Positions 47,741-61,199 are shown, counted from the first letter of the stretch. The stretch is 64,000 nucleotides of DNA from Patiria miniata (GCF_015706575.1 NW_024037059.1:15909730-15973729); one strand, 5' to 3'. Numbers and translations are program-made. Notes: generated from the sequence alone by a model not told the origin.

Positions 47741-48637
47741 AAGATCGCCCCAGAGGTACAGGATGACGATAAAAACGCGCGTACCTCTAGAGGCGATACG
47801 ATAAGATCGCCCCCAGAGGAATAGAATGGCGATAGAAACGCGCGTACCTCTAGGGGCTACCATAATTATAATAAGATCGCCCCCAGAGGTACAAAATTCC
47901 GATAGAAACGCGCGTACCTCTGGGGGCGATACGATAAGATCGCCCCAGAGGTATAGAATGGAGATAGAAACGCGCGTACCGCTAGATGCGACCATAATTT
48001 CAAAAAGATCGCCCCCAGAAGTACAGAATGGAGATAGAAACGCGCATACAATAAGATCGCCCCTAGAGGTACAGAATGACGATAGAAACGCGCGTACCTC
48101 TAGGGGCGACCATTATTACAATTAAGATCGTCCCCAGAGGTACAGAATGGAGATAGAAACGCGCGTACTGCTAGAGGCGACCATAATTACAATAAGATCG
48201 CCCCTAGAGGTACAGAAGGGAGATAGAAACGCGCGTACTGCTAGAGGCGACCATAATTACAATAAGATCGCCCCTAGAGGTACAGAAGGGAGATAGAAAC
48301 GCGCGTACCGCTAGAGGCGACCATAATTACAATAAGATCGCCCCTAGAGATACAGAATGGCGATAGAAACGCGCGTACCGCTAGAGGCGACTATAAATAC
48401 GATAAGATCGCCCCTAGAGATACAGAATGGCGATAGAAACGCGCGTACCTCTGGAGCGACCAAGAAACGCGCGTACCGCTAGAGGCGTCCATAATTACAA
48501 TAAGATCGCCCCTAGAGATACAGAATGGCGATAGAAACGCGCGTACCGCTAGAGGCGACTATAAATACGATAAGATCGCCCCTAGAGGTACAGAATGGAG
48601 ATAGAAACGCGCGTACCTCTGGGGCGACCATAAATAG
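47741..48637. repeat. Minisatellite of about 70-bp self-complementary units
   Basis: About 13 units. Each runs AATAAGATCGCCCCTAGAGG, then a spacer containing GATAGAAACGCGC, then GTACCTCTAGGGGCGACC or a variant. In the consensus, CGCCCCTAGAGGTAC and GTACCTCTAGGGGCG are 15-nt inverted repeats about 22 nt apart. A partial unit lies near 48460-48490. Confidence 0.95.
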
Positions 48638-48699
48638 ATAATTTAAAAAAAGAAATAAAAAATCTCAATATTAAAAAACAAAAGAAATACAAAATCTCA

Positions 48700-49259
48700 A
48701 TATTAAATCCAGGGATGACCTTTTCGCAGTGGATCGTGTAATTTGCTTTCCAATGAGACAACGCAACATATAAAAAAATAAGAAACAGATGACTGTGATG
48801 TATTGTATAATAGTTGTCTTTTGCTTGTTGTGTAGAGAGCCCTCTATATAGTGATTGGGTTCGTTTCTGGGTAATCCCGGGCCTGTCTTTTTATATACAT
48901 GTTAATGTCTGTTTTATTGTTTGCCCGATAATGAAAAAAAAACCAAATAAATAAATAAAGAATTAAATAAAAAGTGTTTAACTCCGAATAAGAAGCGCCT
49001 GCTCCTACTAATAGGCATATGGGAAAAAAGAACATTTTTGGAAAACAAATAAACTGCAGAGCTAAAGAAAAATATTCTTAAAGAAAAACACAATTTATTT
49101 TTTAGCTAGGGCCAAATCTTTTAAAGTTAAATTCCAGCAGAGCACAGACACACTAACTTAACGGTGGTAAAAAAAACATACAGCATAATTATTATGGGTA
49201 TATGTATAAAAAAATTTAAAAAAAAATTAAAAAGGAAGGAGATGCTATATAGGAGTTCA
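48700..49259. repeat. Diverged direct repeat, copy 2 (SLC6 3'UTR side)
   Basis: Partner of 47280-47700, in the same orientation on the other side of the minisatellite. It holds the probable 3'UTR of the minus-strand SLC6 gene. Confidence 0.6.
49094..49099 (-). promoter_or_regulatory. Poly(A) signal AATAAA of the SLC6 gene
   Basis: TTTATT on the + strand reads AATAAA on the minus strand, about 160 nt after the SLC6 stop. Confidence 0.5.
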
Positions 49260-52200
49260 TTAAATGGACGTTTCATGGTAGATAAGCCCCATTTGGATTC
49301 CTTCTGTTAACTGAGGATGGATCGTCAAATAAGATGGTGGAGGGGCTGTGGCTACGGCTTGCTGACCTGGTAGGATTCCATTTGGATACTCAGCTGTTGT
49401 CTCCATTGGCTGATTGGAACCAGTTGGCTGGTATCCAGCTCGCATACGATGCTTGTTGGAAGCTGGTCCCCATTCAGAACTTGGCCGTATGGCAAGCAGC
49501 ATACCCTAGAAGTAAAATGTCAAGTTCAGTTCACAAGAAATTCTATTTGTATTTCCAAATCAGTGTTTGAACTCTGCATCGTCTCTCTATTGTTTTCAGG
49601 GGGAAACAGCCACGTCTGTAAATGGTTGTTAAGAATCCACAACATTAAGTTTTTGTAATATTTAAGAAGTTTTGAATTTTTGCATATCAACAAAGGCAAC
49701 TGGTAGTAAAGATATCATCGATGTATGCATAGACAGGATTAGACTCCATTACGCAGGTGTCAGAAGATATGAGTAATGCATCTATCGATTGCCCCCCCCC
49801 CCCCCCATCCATCTCGGGCTGCCCCACCAACCAAAGATGTGGAAGACTGTCACTTTTGAAGTGACAACATCCCCACTACTGAGGCAACATTTCAGTGACA
49901 AACTCCACCATGCATGGGTGGGGTGCCCTTAACTGGCTGCCCAGCTGTCCATCTAGTGCATCAATGGTAAACACGTGTTTTGGGGTGACCCGGACATCTC
50001 CACCCTTGGGCTTAACAAATATGACCAATTAAACCCCGACATAACACGGCACGACAGTGGAGAGGGGGAGCAAAAGTGACTGACCTGAACAGTGAATCCT
50101 TTGGAGCTTCTGAGGAGATAAAAGACGGCATATCCAGGAATTGAGATGACACCAGCAATGACCATCAACCAACCCAGAGCCTCACCGCCAGGTGAGTAGA
50201 CATAATCAGCATACTCCAGAGTTGTATATGTCACACAGAACGAGATGAAAATCAGCTGGGGAATAAAAAAAGACATAAACCAAGCTTTTCATATCAATCA
50301 TGTATCATTTACACATTTGAACCAACTATATCTTGTTATCGTTCAAATTATGGACAAATCTGCTTTAAATGCCATGAGGTGTAAATGATGAAGGTGAAGG
50401 CGAAGGTAATTATCAGCATCAAGACTCCAACCGGTCTTAAACAGTAGGGTCTTTTAGTTTTTCAATAAATGGAAATTGTAATCTTAGAAAATCCTGCTAT
50501 TAAAGACGAAAACATGGCTGCTCTGACTAACTATGAATAAACTAAGGGATAAGTGATGTAAAGCGCTTTGATCTTAAAAGTGCAATATAAGAACCCGTTA
50601 TTGTTGTAATTGATCATTAAGCAATTACAGAAATGCAGGTACAATTGTTAATGAACAGAAAAATGAAGCAAATCATCACTGATCAGGAAGTGATCAGTAA
50701 GACTGATCCGAAAAACGAGGACAGTGTATACATAGTTGCAAAAAATTACTTACAAAAATGATGACCGGAGTAAGAAACATGAGACAGATCTTCCAGTATA
50801 ATCCCATTCCTGATGGAACCATGACAGTCATGTCACGTACGAACCTGTTAAAACCTTCGGTGGGAACAACAACAAACATAACATTCAAATGGAACCTTCA
50901 ATTGTGCTTCTGGAGAAAAGTGTGTGCACAAATTATCGACTGATTAATGACTAGAATACAAACCATAGACATAGCTGATGACGAGGCATTCAGTAAAAGC
51001 AATGATCAGAAGAGAGAATCCAGCACAGTATTCATCCATTAACGTCAACAGGTATATGCCACCCTAGGGAATGAAGACATACAGTCAGACATATAGTGAT
51101 ACACTACACAGCAGAACATCGTGTCAACATTACAGTGTAGTTTAGTGGAGGCTATCTGTAGTTGCACATCATATAAGTGTCTTTAAAAATATTGAAATTA
51201 GCGTAAACAAGACTAGTTTTTTTTATAACACTTTTGCCTACAATTGACTTACTCCAGTTGTCATAGGAAGTCCCAGCAGAAAGAAGACAAAGCAGAAGGA
51301 GAAAGTGATTGCTATCTTCCATCTGTAGATGTCTTTGAAGTAATACTTCAGCTCATCACAGAAGGCTGTGATGAGTGTCTCCATTGTAACAAACTGTGGC
51401 GTCAATAATAAACAAAACAAGATTATGGGTAAAATACATTTCCTGGATGTTCTCAAATGAACAATAAATAAAAACCACAATTACTTTAGATGTACATTGA
51501 AATGCTTATTATCCATGATTTTCATATGTAACAGCCAGATGTGTATTTGAAAGATTAATCACTATAGACAAGTACAAGGTTAAAACAGGTGATTATGGGG
51601 GGGGGGGGGTGTTATTGGTAAGCAACTTGAAAATGTGAGGACATACAACTAACTTATTGGTTTGTATAAAAGTTGCTAAATAGGACAGTGTAATGAATTA
51701 CCTCACTGTCCAGACCCAGGGTGAATAACATGAAGAAGAATAGAATGGACCAGAACGGAGCGCCTGGCATTCTGGCTAAGGCCTCTGGGTAAGCAACAAA
51801 GGCAAGACCAGGACCTGTCATGGTATAAGGAAAGGTGACAATTAATGTTGTTTGGAATCAAAACAGAGGGCAATATTTTCCTGATATATTTGGTGGAGGT
51901 TAATTTCCTGGGTTGAATTAAAGGCGTCATTCTAAAGCAATTGGTGATGGATATTTATTCAAATACCAATATAGGCAAACAACAATTTCAAACTTCTCAT
52001 GAAACTTCTCATGAAATATAATTGATAAAAAAAGATGTTATGAATAAAACAGGGATTTCAAGTTTGAGTGACACCTTGGTGAAAAATAAATGGATTTAAA
52101 AATAACTTGAAAATAGCAACTGTGGTCACACAAGACAAAAAAAGACAAGAGAATGACAAAGATCCCATTATGAGTAAAGTCTAAGACAAAATGACTTAGC

Positions 52201-54623
52201 GAAGAAAAGCATTTTTACTATACTTACCAGTATCAGCAACAACTTCAATTGGCAGACCGGAATCATGTGACATGAATCCGATCACTGAAAATATCACAAA
52301 ACCTGCAAAGACGCTGGTGCCACAGTTGATGAGCGCAATGATGATGCCATCACTGAACAAGCAAATATCAAAGAAAAAATGTCCAAGTTACAATGTTCAA
52401 TAGTGAACTGGTTAAAAGGAAAATTTCTAATAAAATACTGTAATGTTCTGCAATGAATTATAGGGACATGGTTTGGGATGTTAAAATTTGTTGTGACCAT
52501 CGTTTCGATTTCAATTTAATCTCTGAGACAGAACCAGTAAAACATATCATACCGTTTGAAGTTGTTGTCAAATTTATTGTAGCTGGCAAGTGTGTGAAGA
52601 CCTCCCCATGCTGGGCCAAGGGAATAGAAGATTTGAACAGCAGCATCCTTCCAGACCTGTCAGAAAGACAAAAACAAAGATTGTCAGATATAAGACAGGT
52701 AGATTTAAGACAGGTGGATGTGATTGGCTGTGGGATCTTTCCATTTATAAGATGATTTCTGCACATACCTTGGCATTCAGGATTTTGTTAAACTCTGGCT
52801 TGATGTAGAAAGTCACTCCTTTCAGAGATCCTGGCAGAGTTGCTCCACGGATCAGTAAAATGAAGAGAACCACGTAAGGGAAAGTAGCTGTGAAATACAC
52901 GACCTGATTTTATAAAAGTAAGACTAGTTTAGTATTACCAACCGACATTCCGTTAATGATATATACAAGATAACTGTAAACAAATTCTTTGAAACTTCAC
53001 TCTTTCGTCAAATATTTGCTCAACAATCAATTTTAATTTTGTTTGTAGTATCAATTAGCATTGTGTAAACATTCTCTCTTCCACACAAGTATTTTTTCAG
53101 CCTGAAATCACCTTGCCAGACGACTTGACACCTTTAATGATACACAAGAAGACAACAGTCCAGGCTAAGAGAAGACAAAGAGCCAACTGCCAGCGTACGG
53201 GACCCATATGCTCCAGACCGTCACTCCGTCCAAGACACTGGTAGCTGATAGGTAGGAAACACAGAAAAATAGTATTACATATGAGATGAACAATTATGGA
53301 TATGGGCATATTCTACAAAGCTCGACAGATTCCAACAACTTGTCACTGAGAGCTTGTGAATTTAAGTCATTTTTTGCATGGATTTTATCTTTAGATTTTC
53401 ACTGGATCTGTCCTTCATATCTCAAGTATATCTGCCTGGTCCTTCAAGAAAAATTATCAAAACATTCACATTAAGTCGTCACAAGTTGATGGTTCATCCG
53501 ATCTTTTAACCTTCTCCTTCCAAACTATGTTTAGAAATGTGTCTGTTGGCTTCCCACATGGGTATAATGTAAGACATGCAAAACATCAAGACTTTTTCAC
53601 ACAATTTGGCTTACTCCCAATACTCGAGTGATGGCCGAGTTGATGTGTTGAGATATTCAGTCATATTTGTTCCATTAGCTTTACTGACTGTGCAGTTGGG
53701 TGTGTTCCATGTTCGGTTGCAATCACTCCATGGCAGAACGCTCGTGAAGGAGGAGAAGAAATAGAAGACCGTATATGTGATGACCACGTTGTAGTAGATA
53801 GCCACCATGGCAGATAAGATACACATGGAGTACCCTAACCCTATAAACATTAGGAACAAATCAATACAATTCAATTAACTGATATTTGATGAGCTGAATA
53901 ATTTAATTTCTTTTAGAATGAGTCATTTTAATGTTAATGTTTGACCATAAAATATTATTTGATGCAGAATATAAACGACGAAACTCAAAATAAGAAACGT
54001 TTTTCTTGTCATGGAACAGTTTGCTTCAAATTGCCAACATTTCTTACAAATTGTTGTTCAATAATGTATTGCAAGGAATGAGAATCAAATTTCACCCATA
54101 GTGACCCATGCATGGTTATTATCTGTTGATAGACCAAAAAGTTTTATTCTCAGACAGTAAAATAAAAAAAATCTGCCTCAGTTATACCCATAACTGTTTG
54201 GGGTTTAATCAGTTCAGTAAACATAAGAAAATAGTTCAGTTCTTTGAATTGATGCATTAAACAATGCAGTTATGCACACACAGTCAAGAATGATGAGATT
54301 TCTGTTTGTGTTACGATATGTATGATGACGATATTCATGTTATGATAGCTTGGCGATGGTTCGATACTTTCTATGTACCTCCCAGATCATGTACATTTAC
54401 TTATGTTCCTGAATTGTGTTCTTTATAATACGTTTATAAGCAGTAAAACTTCTAACCCTAACCCCCACTTGCTCTAGCTCTTCGATTAATACTACGCATA
54501 TGCAGACACTTTTCGACCTTCGACCCTTGATGTGCTACGGCTGCTTTCAAAATCCCAAGGTGGTTCATAAAATAAGTGCAAATCGAAAGTGTTGCAAACG
54601 CATCACTCGTGGCGAAGGGTGAT

Positions 54624-54654
<31 letters not shown>

Positions 54655-57335
54655 CAGTGTATAATTGTGTTTTCTTTAAAAGATGATAAAAGCAGACTAC
54701 TACAGAACTAACAGTGGTGAAGTCGATTCAACAACCGCTAAAAACTATGCCACGGGCATCTATAATAATTCTTTACAATTTCATTTCATGCTATTATTGT
54801 TATGGAAATCATGCGTGATGGTTCAGCTCCCATGTAGGTGAGCTTGTTTTGTTAAAGCCCTCCCACACGACACGGATGTACTTTATGAATTCCATGCACC
54901 TTATGCATGATTAATGATATGAAAATTCAATCAAAACAGGCATTGACATTATTTCCTCGCTTTTATGTTTAACCATGGCGGTCAAGGACTAAACGTCTTT
55001 TTCTGGATTCAGGCCTATATACTTGTACAGATTTTTCACTTGATTTTGGTAGGCTATGTAGGCAAATTTAGGTTTCCGAGATGAGCGCTTAATACAAAGT
55101 TTATACTACAAAGTCCTTGTCAGGTTTTTCCCATAGACCTAGAAAAAATCAAATAATTTTCCAAATGAAAAAGTTTTGGAATTGTACGAATACCTTTGAA
55201 TAAGGGCGAGATGGTCCAGACGGAGATACAGCCTCTACTAGCGAACTGGCCAAAACCCAACTCCGTCACGAACATCGGTAGTCCGGCAGCGAATAACATG
55301 AAGACATACGGTACCAGGAAAGCACCTGCAAAGCATCAAAGATGGAGAAATTAATCACAAACGGCTTCACATTAATGTTGTGATAAAGATACAAACTCTC
55401 ACCACCAATTGTTTTCAGAACCACTACTTTCAAACTAAAGCGATATTTTTCCATGGTGTATCTGCAAGTTAATGCAAAGCTTCAAATAACACTAATCGCA
55501 AAGATAGGGTGTTTAAAAGCATACAGGGTGAGTAAAAAACCGGAACCGAAACCCCCAAAATTAGATTTCATATTAAAAAAAAATGTATAGCACCAAAAAT
55601 AATAATGACTGGAAAGCCAATTTCATAGGCTACTTTTAGATGAAAATAATTACTGAAATTGCCATATACGTTCAAAGAATATTACCATTTAAACACAATG
55701 GCTCTAAAACCTCTTTCGTCCAAAAAATGCGATTTCAAGAATCGTCGTCACAATTGTCTTCAAACATCACTAGCGATAAAAACCTCAGTTTAAAAGTAAA
55801 AAATATTCAACAAAGTCCTTTAGAAGGCCCGTCTTTTAAAAAAGTGGATTTTATAAATCATTTCGTTTGCCCACCAGGATTGATAATAAAGACATTGTGT
55901 ACTACAGTTGTTGACAGCTGTTGAAACATCTATTCTATGTCTTTTTCTTTGTTGTTCCTAACAGTCAGAATACACAAGAAATTGGGGTTTTTTTGGACGA
56001 AAGAGGTTTTAGGGTCATTGCGTCTAAATGGTGATATTCTTTGAAAGGATTGAGCAATTTCAGTAATTTTTGCATCGAAAAGTAGCTTATGAAATTGGCT
56101 TTCCAGTCATTATTATTATTTTTGGTGCGATATATATTTTTTAATATGGAATATAATTTGGGGGTTTGGGTTCCGGGTTTTTTTTTACTCACCCTGTATA
56201 AATTAGTTTTTTGGCTTATCGAAAGTTCATTAAATAAAAAAATTTCAAATAATTCACAAAGGGAAACTAGGTGCATGATAATTATTTTAAAGATGAACAA
56301 AGTAATTGACTGGTTTATGGCTTCCGACTAGCGCCCTTGAACAAAGACATGACAAAATGGGGACCCGCCAACATATAAGGCTGGATAGGTAGTTGCACAG
56401 TTGCACTAGTTGCACAGGGACGGCAATCCGGAGGTCGCAGTTTCAAACCCCGCTCCAGTCAATTTCTTTATAATAAATTTTAAAAATTACTACCTGCTAT
56501 GTTTACATAAGAAATTCTTACCTCCACCGTTGATATAACACAGGTAAGGAAACCTCCACACGTTACCCAAACCCACGGCATATCCAACAGACGACAGCAT
56601 AAAGTCAAACTTGCCCCCCCATCCACCCCGCTCATCATCTTTTGAGGTATCTACTGGGTCCGAGTCCTGGGGAGGGGGTGGCGCATTAGAGGTGGTTGAT
56701 GACTTCCTCAATGGGGAGAATTTTGTCATGTTAACGGCACGGCCTGTGATCTGATGTAAACAAGAATATTGCATACAAGGTATACAACTTAATTCGTTGA
56801 CCACCCAAATAAACTTTACGTCTGCTTTGTGAGTGAGGCTTTGGCTTATACATGACATTGTATGTCTAACCGAGCTGCTATAATATGTGATAATCCACTT
56901 ATATCTTGTATAGTTATACATCGTTTATGATGTAATAACTTGACCTATTCTGTCAGGCTTCATGCTGCAAAACTTATTAAAATGTGCACTATCCCACATG
57001 GTACACATCTTAATTGTACTCTTCGCCGAAAGCGTCAGAATTGCTAATACAATTTACATTTAAAACACATTGATATTAATTCATACATTAAAAGGGGGAA
57101 AATTAAAGGACAAGAACTGGATAGTAATGCTCTGATCGTCTTCCTGAAGACGATCAGAGCATACTGATCGGAACGTGGAGGGGGTAATTTTTGGATCTAT
57201 GCTGTAGATTAATTCACAACAAACACTTTAATGTTATCACCATTCACCACCATTGATGTATTAAGCCATAACACCTACCGTGAAAAGTTTCTTGCGGATG
57301 CCATGGAGTTCCTCCTTTCCATCCTTGGTTGCCAT
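49260..57335 (-). CDS. Na+/Cl- dependent SLC6 transporter, glycine-transporter group (complete)
   Basis: Predicted plasma-membrane Na+/Cl- coupled transporter for glycine or a related small amine. Fourteen exons, 5' to 3': 57335-57279, 56750-56522, 55325-55194, 53840-53615, 53244-53112, 52903-52769, 52656-52553, 52352-52228, 51814-51702, 51393-51253, 51063-50964, 50854-50754, 50255-50085 and 49505-49260. They join in phase into 2013 nt (670 aa). TM1 has [15 protein letters not shown] (about 75-89), followed by GQFASRGC. The large second extracellular loop has LPWSDC and five N-glycosylation sequons. TM6 has [14 protein letters not shown], whose AWGGL is typical of GlyT1/GlyT2. TM8 has [17 protein letters not shown], and the cytosolic tail begins after [12 protein letters not shown]. 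Start context AACCATGG. GlyT is the closest group by eye; betaine or taurine carriers are less similar in TM6. The exact substrate cannot be fixed from sequence. Confidence 0.93.
50545..50610 (+). mobile_element. LINE or SINE 3' tail
   Basis: GTAAAGCGCTTTGATCTTAA followed by GTGCAATATAAGAACCCG and TTATTGTTG, a common 3' tail of CR1-like LINEs and dependent SINEs. It lies in an SLC6 intron. Confidence 0.5.
54628..54654 (+). repeat. Poly(A) tract, 27 nt
   Basis: An uninterrupted A run in the 1.35-kb SLC6 intron 3. It could be the tail of a retroposed sequence, but I see no clear body or target duplication. Confidence 0.8.
55524..56196. mobile_element. Mariner-type MITE with arms of about 210 bp
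   Basis: Ends CAGGGTGAGTAAAAAA and its complement, flanked by TA (55522-55523 and 56197-56198). The two arms (about 55524-55735 and 55985-56196) stay alignable over about 210 bp with scattered differences, for example ATGACTGGAAAGCCAATTTC in both. TA duplication and CAGGG ends fit Tc1/mariner. The frame inside is not transposase. It lies in SLC6 intron 2. Confidence 0.9.
56376..56465 (+). repeat. tRNA-derived SINE fragment
   Basis: GGAGGTCGCAGTTTCAAACC followed by CCGCTCCAGTC is a B-box-bearing tRNA-like 3' half (about 56431-56461). Upstream TTGCAC repeats do not form a clear A box. The fragment is probably degraded. Confidence 0.45.
57127..57162. repeat. Perfect 16-bp-arm hairpin with 4-nt loop
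   Basis: ATGCTCTGATCGTCTT at 57127-57142 and its exact complement at 57147-57162, separated by CCTG. It lies in intron 1 of the SLC6 gene. Confidence 0.95.
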
Positions 57336-60300
57336 GGTTCCACTCGCATCTGAAGTCTTTAAGAAGATTTGAAAAAAGTACTCCTATATTAAGTTTATGG
57401 TTCTTATAATATCTGCTCCCAAGCAGTAAACGTTGAAAAGCAACCAGCGGTTATACAGCAACGAGGGGTTCCCAAAAAAATACGGATCATGGATTGAATT
57501 ATATACAAGCACAAGTTCAGGTTGAAAACTAAGCCACCGGTGTGCCAAACAAAAATGTCTTGCACCTTACCCGACTGAAAGTTGCTAACTGTTAGGTCAT
57601 GTTGAACTGTTGTCGTGTTGGTCATGTTGAACTGTTGATGTATTCAAAAGCAGGACAATTAAGCCTGCTCGAAATCTGCTTCGATATTACAAATGAATAA
57701 CTAAGTTAAGTATTATGTTAGATCATTAGATCTTACCTTGTAAGTCGACAGATGGTAAGTTGACAGATGGTATATGAAGGATAGTGTCGTTCTGTCGCTA
57801 TATAGCAACCAATAACGAATACCTGTGTGCAGTCGGTGAGGTATACTGTAATTTTCCTACGTCTGAATCAGTCAGTATACCTCACCACAATAGCCTGAAC
57901 TCATTCGTCCTTGAATAAATTGTATGGACCTTTGTCAGTGAACGCTACCTGAACTATTTTGAATAAGCCCGTCGTAAAGAACCAAGAACCAGGTATTCAC
58001 ATGCAAAATGTGGGCAAATAATAAACCAACTATACTTTGGTAGATGGTTTGTCGCTATTCTTACATGCCGTGTGCTTACGCATATCAAACTTTGAAAGCG
58101 CCTGTACAATTTGTAAAAGTGATGGTATTCAAACGCCACCCGGCTTTTCAAATAGGTCATTTGGAGGTCACCCCTCAATATCCATATAAAACACACCGAT
58201 TCCAAGTCAATTGAGTTCATGGCTTCTGTTTAAATAAATTATGAAGGAAATTCGAAAAGAATTTTCACTGTTATATGCAGGGAATACATCTGTGTATTTT
58301 TTTAGGGGAGGGATTTTTGTATTTATCCTACTGGGTTTTTTTTATAAAAATTTCTTTTTCTCAAAATATTAAAAACAGGAAGACAACATTGCTTAGTAAT
58401 TGTAAATGAACGCAACAAGTCAGATAGACATTTAATGCCACTTGATGGTTGTAAAAACTAGTTAGTGAATGACTAATTTTAAAAACAGTTAATCAAACAT
58501 AAAGGAACATGCAAAGAAAACTAATGAGTGGGAACAAGTTAACCAGTGAACGCCCTGACATCATTTTCAGTAATGTCACAAATGAAGATCAAACGCAGTT
58601 TATTCGGGATTATGGGTACCTCAAGAAATGTTGGGTTCCCGGATGTGGTTGCTTGCGATTATGTCACACGCTGAAATCGTAAATGGCTGGCGTTCATTGG
58701 TGAAAACTTTTCCTGGGAATGTTCAATGAATCCATCAAACAGTTTTAGATTGTATTCTGAATTGTTAACAAGGTTGTGTTATATACGTTGTAAGTTAAAG
58801 CCCAAACATAAAGAAGTAGTAATCTGACGTTAATAATTAATGTGTGTGTATTAATTTGTAGTAGTAGTAGTATTATTACTAAACTTCAACTATTAAATTG
58901 ATTTCAATTAATTGTGCACGATGAACTAAGTATCTTGCTATCTTATAATCTCAAAATCCAAACCTATATGCATGCATCTAATATGGGCCAAGCAAACATC
59001 ATATCTTTTAGCCTTCTGAAAAATTACAAACATTTTCTAACATCTGAACTAAAGCACTACACGTTATTTATATAAACACATTAGATCAATTAAAATCATG
59101 AATATTTTGTCAAGATATTTACAAAGTGTCACGCTTTAGTCCTTACCTCTCAAATAAAAACAAATAGATGATTTACTTAGTCGATATAATCAAACAAAAG
59201 TTGACAGAAATAATTTGAAACGAAGCATGTTCTTTACAAATTGGTAAGTTAGTTTTGATTAAATTGGTCTCATATGCACTATTCGTCTCCAACGCATTCC
59301 AATCTCCATGATTCGGCATATTTCTGGATTCAGTTTGTAAATGTGACGTCATTTCAACTTACACTACACCAACTGAACACGGAGTAGAATAGGAAGTTTT
59401 TCACGAATCGGCCATATTGAAGTGAAAGCGATGTAAAATCTTAATTGTTTGAACGTGCGAATATAAAAATGAAAACAATGAAATAAAGTTAATTACAAAC
59501 TAATACCAAGCACTCTGATTAATAATTTAAAATTTGTAACTAAACATACCCTAATGTTTTAAGCGACATTAAAAAAAGAAAAGTAAGGCTTGGAACGCAT
59601 ATAATTATAGTCTGGCACCATCCCATTCAAAAAATAGAATCCACTCATGGAACACCATCAAAGATGGCTTCCTCGTGAATACGGTCTATTGATCATGGCC
59701 GGCCAATGCTAGACCCCTGCTGCTAGACCCCCAGCAGAGCTGGACGTTTCAAAAAGAACAGCAGGTGGATCTCTTACGCAACAGCCACGTGATCACTGGC
59801 TGATTTGAATACAGACAATACAGAATAACCAGCTGATATATTTTCTCGCCTTTATTTGATACAAAAAATTCCGTAAAGTCTGGGAATGCACAGATCATTC
59901 CGTTGTATGTCTATTGTATCGACACAAAATTATAATTAAAGCAAAGTTGGCAGTTAAAAAAAAATAAAGTTACTTTGAATACGTCTGGTGCGACCATTAA
60001 TCCTGGACTCTAAAAAGTGAGATTTCTCGTAATTTTCACGGAAAACTCAGCATGGCAGGGATATGTTTCCAAAATAAAATGAAACTGGTTTACCCCATTT
60101 TGGTTTTAATGCCCCCAAAAAGGACAGTCGGTCTCTGGTCAGACCAAAGTTCCGGAATTGGTGCGGAGACGCGGTTTTTTTTTCAAGCTTGGATTGTACA
60201 GACAAGGTGGGTACTATTTTGCTTTTTTGTGTCCTCATATACATTGGTGTCCTCCATCATTTGCCTTGGTGCTCTCCATCATTTGCTTTTGTGCCATTTA

Positions 60301-61109
60301 CCCATTCCTTGGCATAAACTTTCGAGGACGTGCGGCAATAGAGATCGCTGTTACCGCGGAAAATTTGGGGGGGGGGAAATAAGATTGACGCGCATGATTA
60401 AAATCGACGCGCGCACTGACCAGAGACCGACTTTTTTATATTTTGGCCTAATACTGTTTTTTTTCCCCCAAAGACCACAAAGTGAATGCACAATCACGTT
60501 ACATCATGGTATCCAATAAAATGCAACACATAACTAGACAGTTAAGAATAAGATACTGAATACCTGAATGTTCTATTTACTTTCTATTAAGAGTTAATAT
60601 TATCTGTATTACCTTAATTTGAATATACTGTGCAACTTTCTATTGCACTTTTGTGAACAAAACCTTTTTATTCCGTTTAGGCCTAAGTCAAAATCAAATA
60701 ATCGTTGACAGAATATCTTTATATATATATAGACATCGCATTTAAATATTGTTGAGATATACATGGTGCAACATATATCCATATCTACCCACATCTAGCA
60801 AAGTCACTCTCATGATACACCTTTTATGTCATGTAGTCAATGGTTACGCTTAACATGCATGTCTAACGGCAGTATAATACATCGACACAATATTACTGTT
60901 TGTGATATGTACATGTACATGTAATAACTACTTTACATTCACACAGCACATGATAATATGACAACATATTTGGGGTTTTTTATCTAACAGTTTCTGAATA
61001 CCAGGCCGATCTTTAGGATTCTAATCATACCAGCGACAGATGAGAGAGAAAATTGACCTGCCCTCTGGCTATAGGAGTGAGATGCATGCTAATTCTTATT
61101 ACAGGAAGA
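57336..61109. other. Intergenic stretch upstream of SLC6
   Basis: No supported exon. It should include the SLC6 promoter and first untranslated exon, which I cannot place. A 17-bp inverted repeat (GTCGGTCTCTGGTCAG and its complement) lies near 60126 and 60415-60431 and bounds about 300 bp, perhaps a small MITE, with a G run near 60368-60376. Confidence 0.35.
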
Positions 61110-61199
61110 TTTATTTACATTACGGGATTTGAACCATTGCTGCCAATGAATTATTGATCCACACTTCATAAAATCCCTCTTATTTACAACCTTCATAGC

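Noticed and set aside
47741-48637. Regular repeats with palindromic parts, resembling a CRISPR array
   Set aside because: The whole unit, including the spacer, repeats. There are no unique spacers or cas genes, and the context is an animal genome.
49953-50084. Minus-strand continuation of the SLC6 frame past 50085
   Set aside because: CAG followed by GTCAG is a good donor, and the downstream exon at 49505 continues the family tail in phase.
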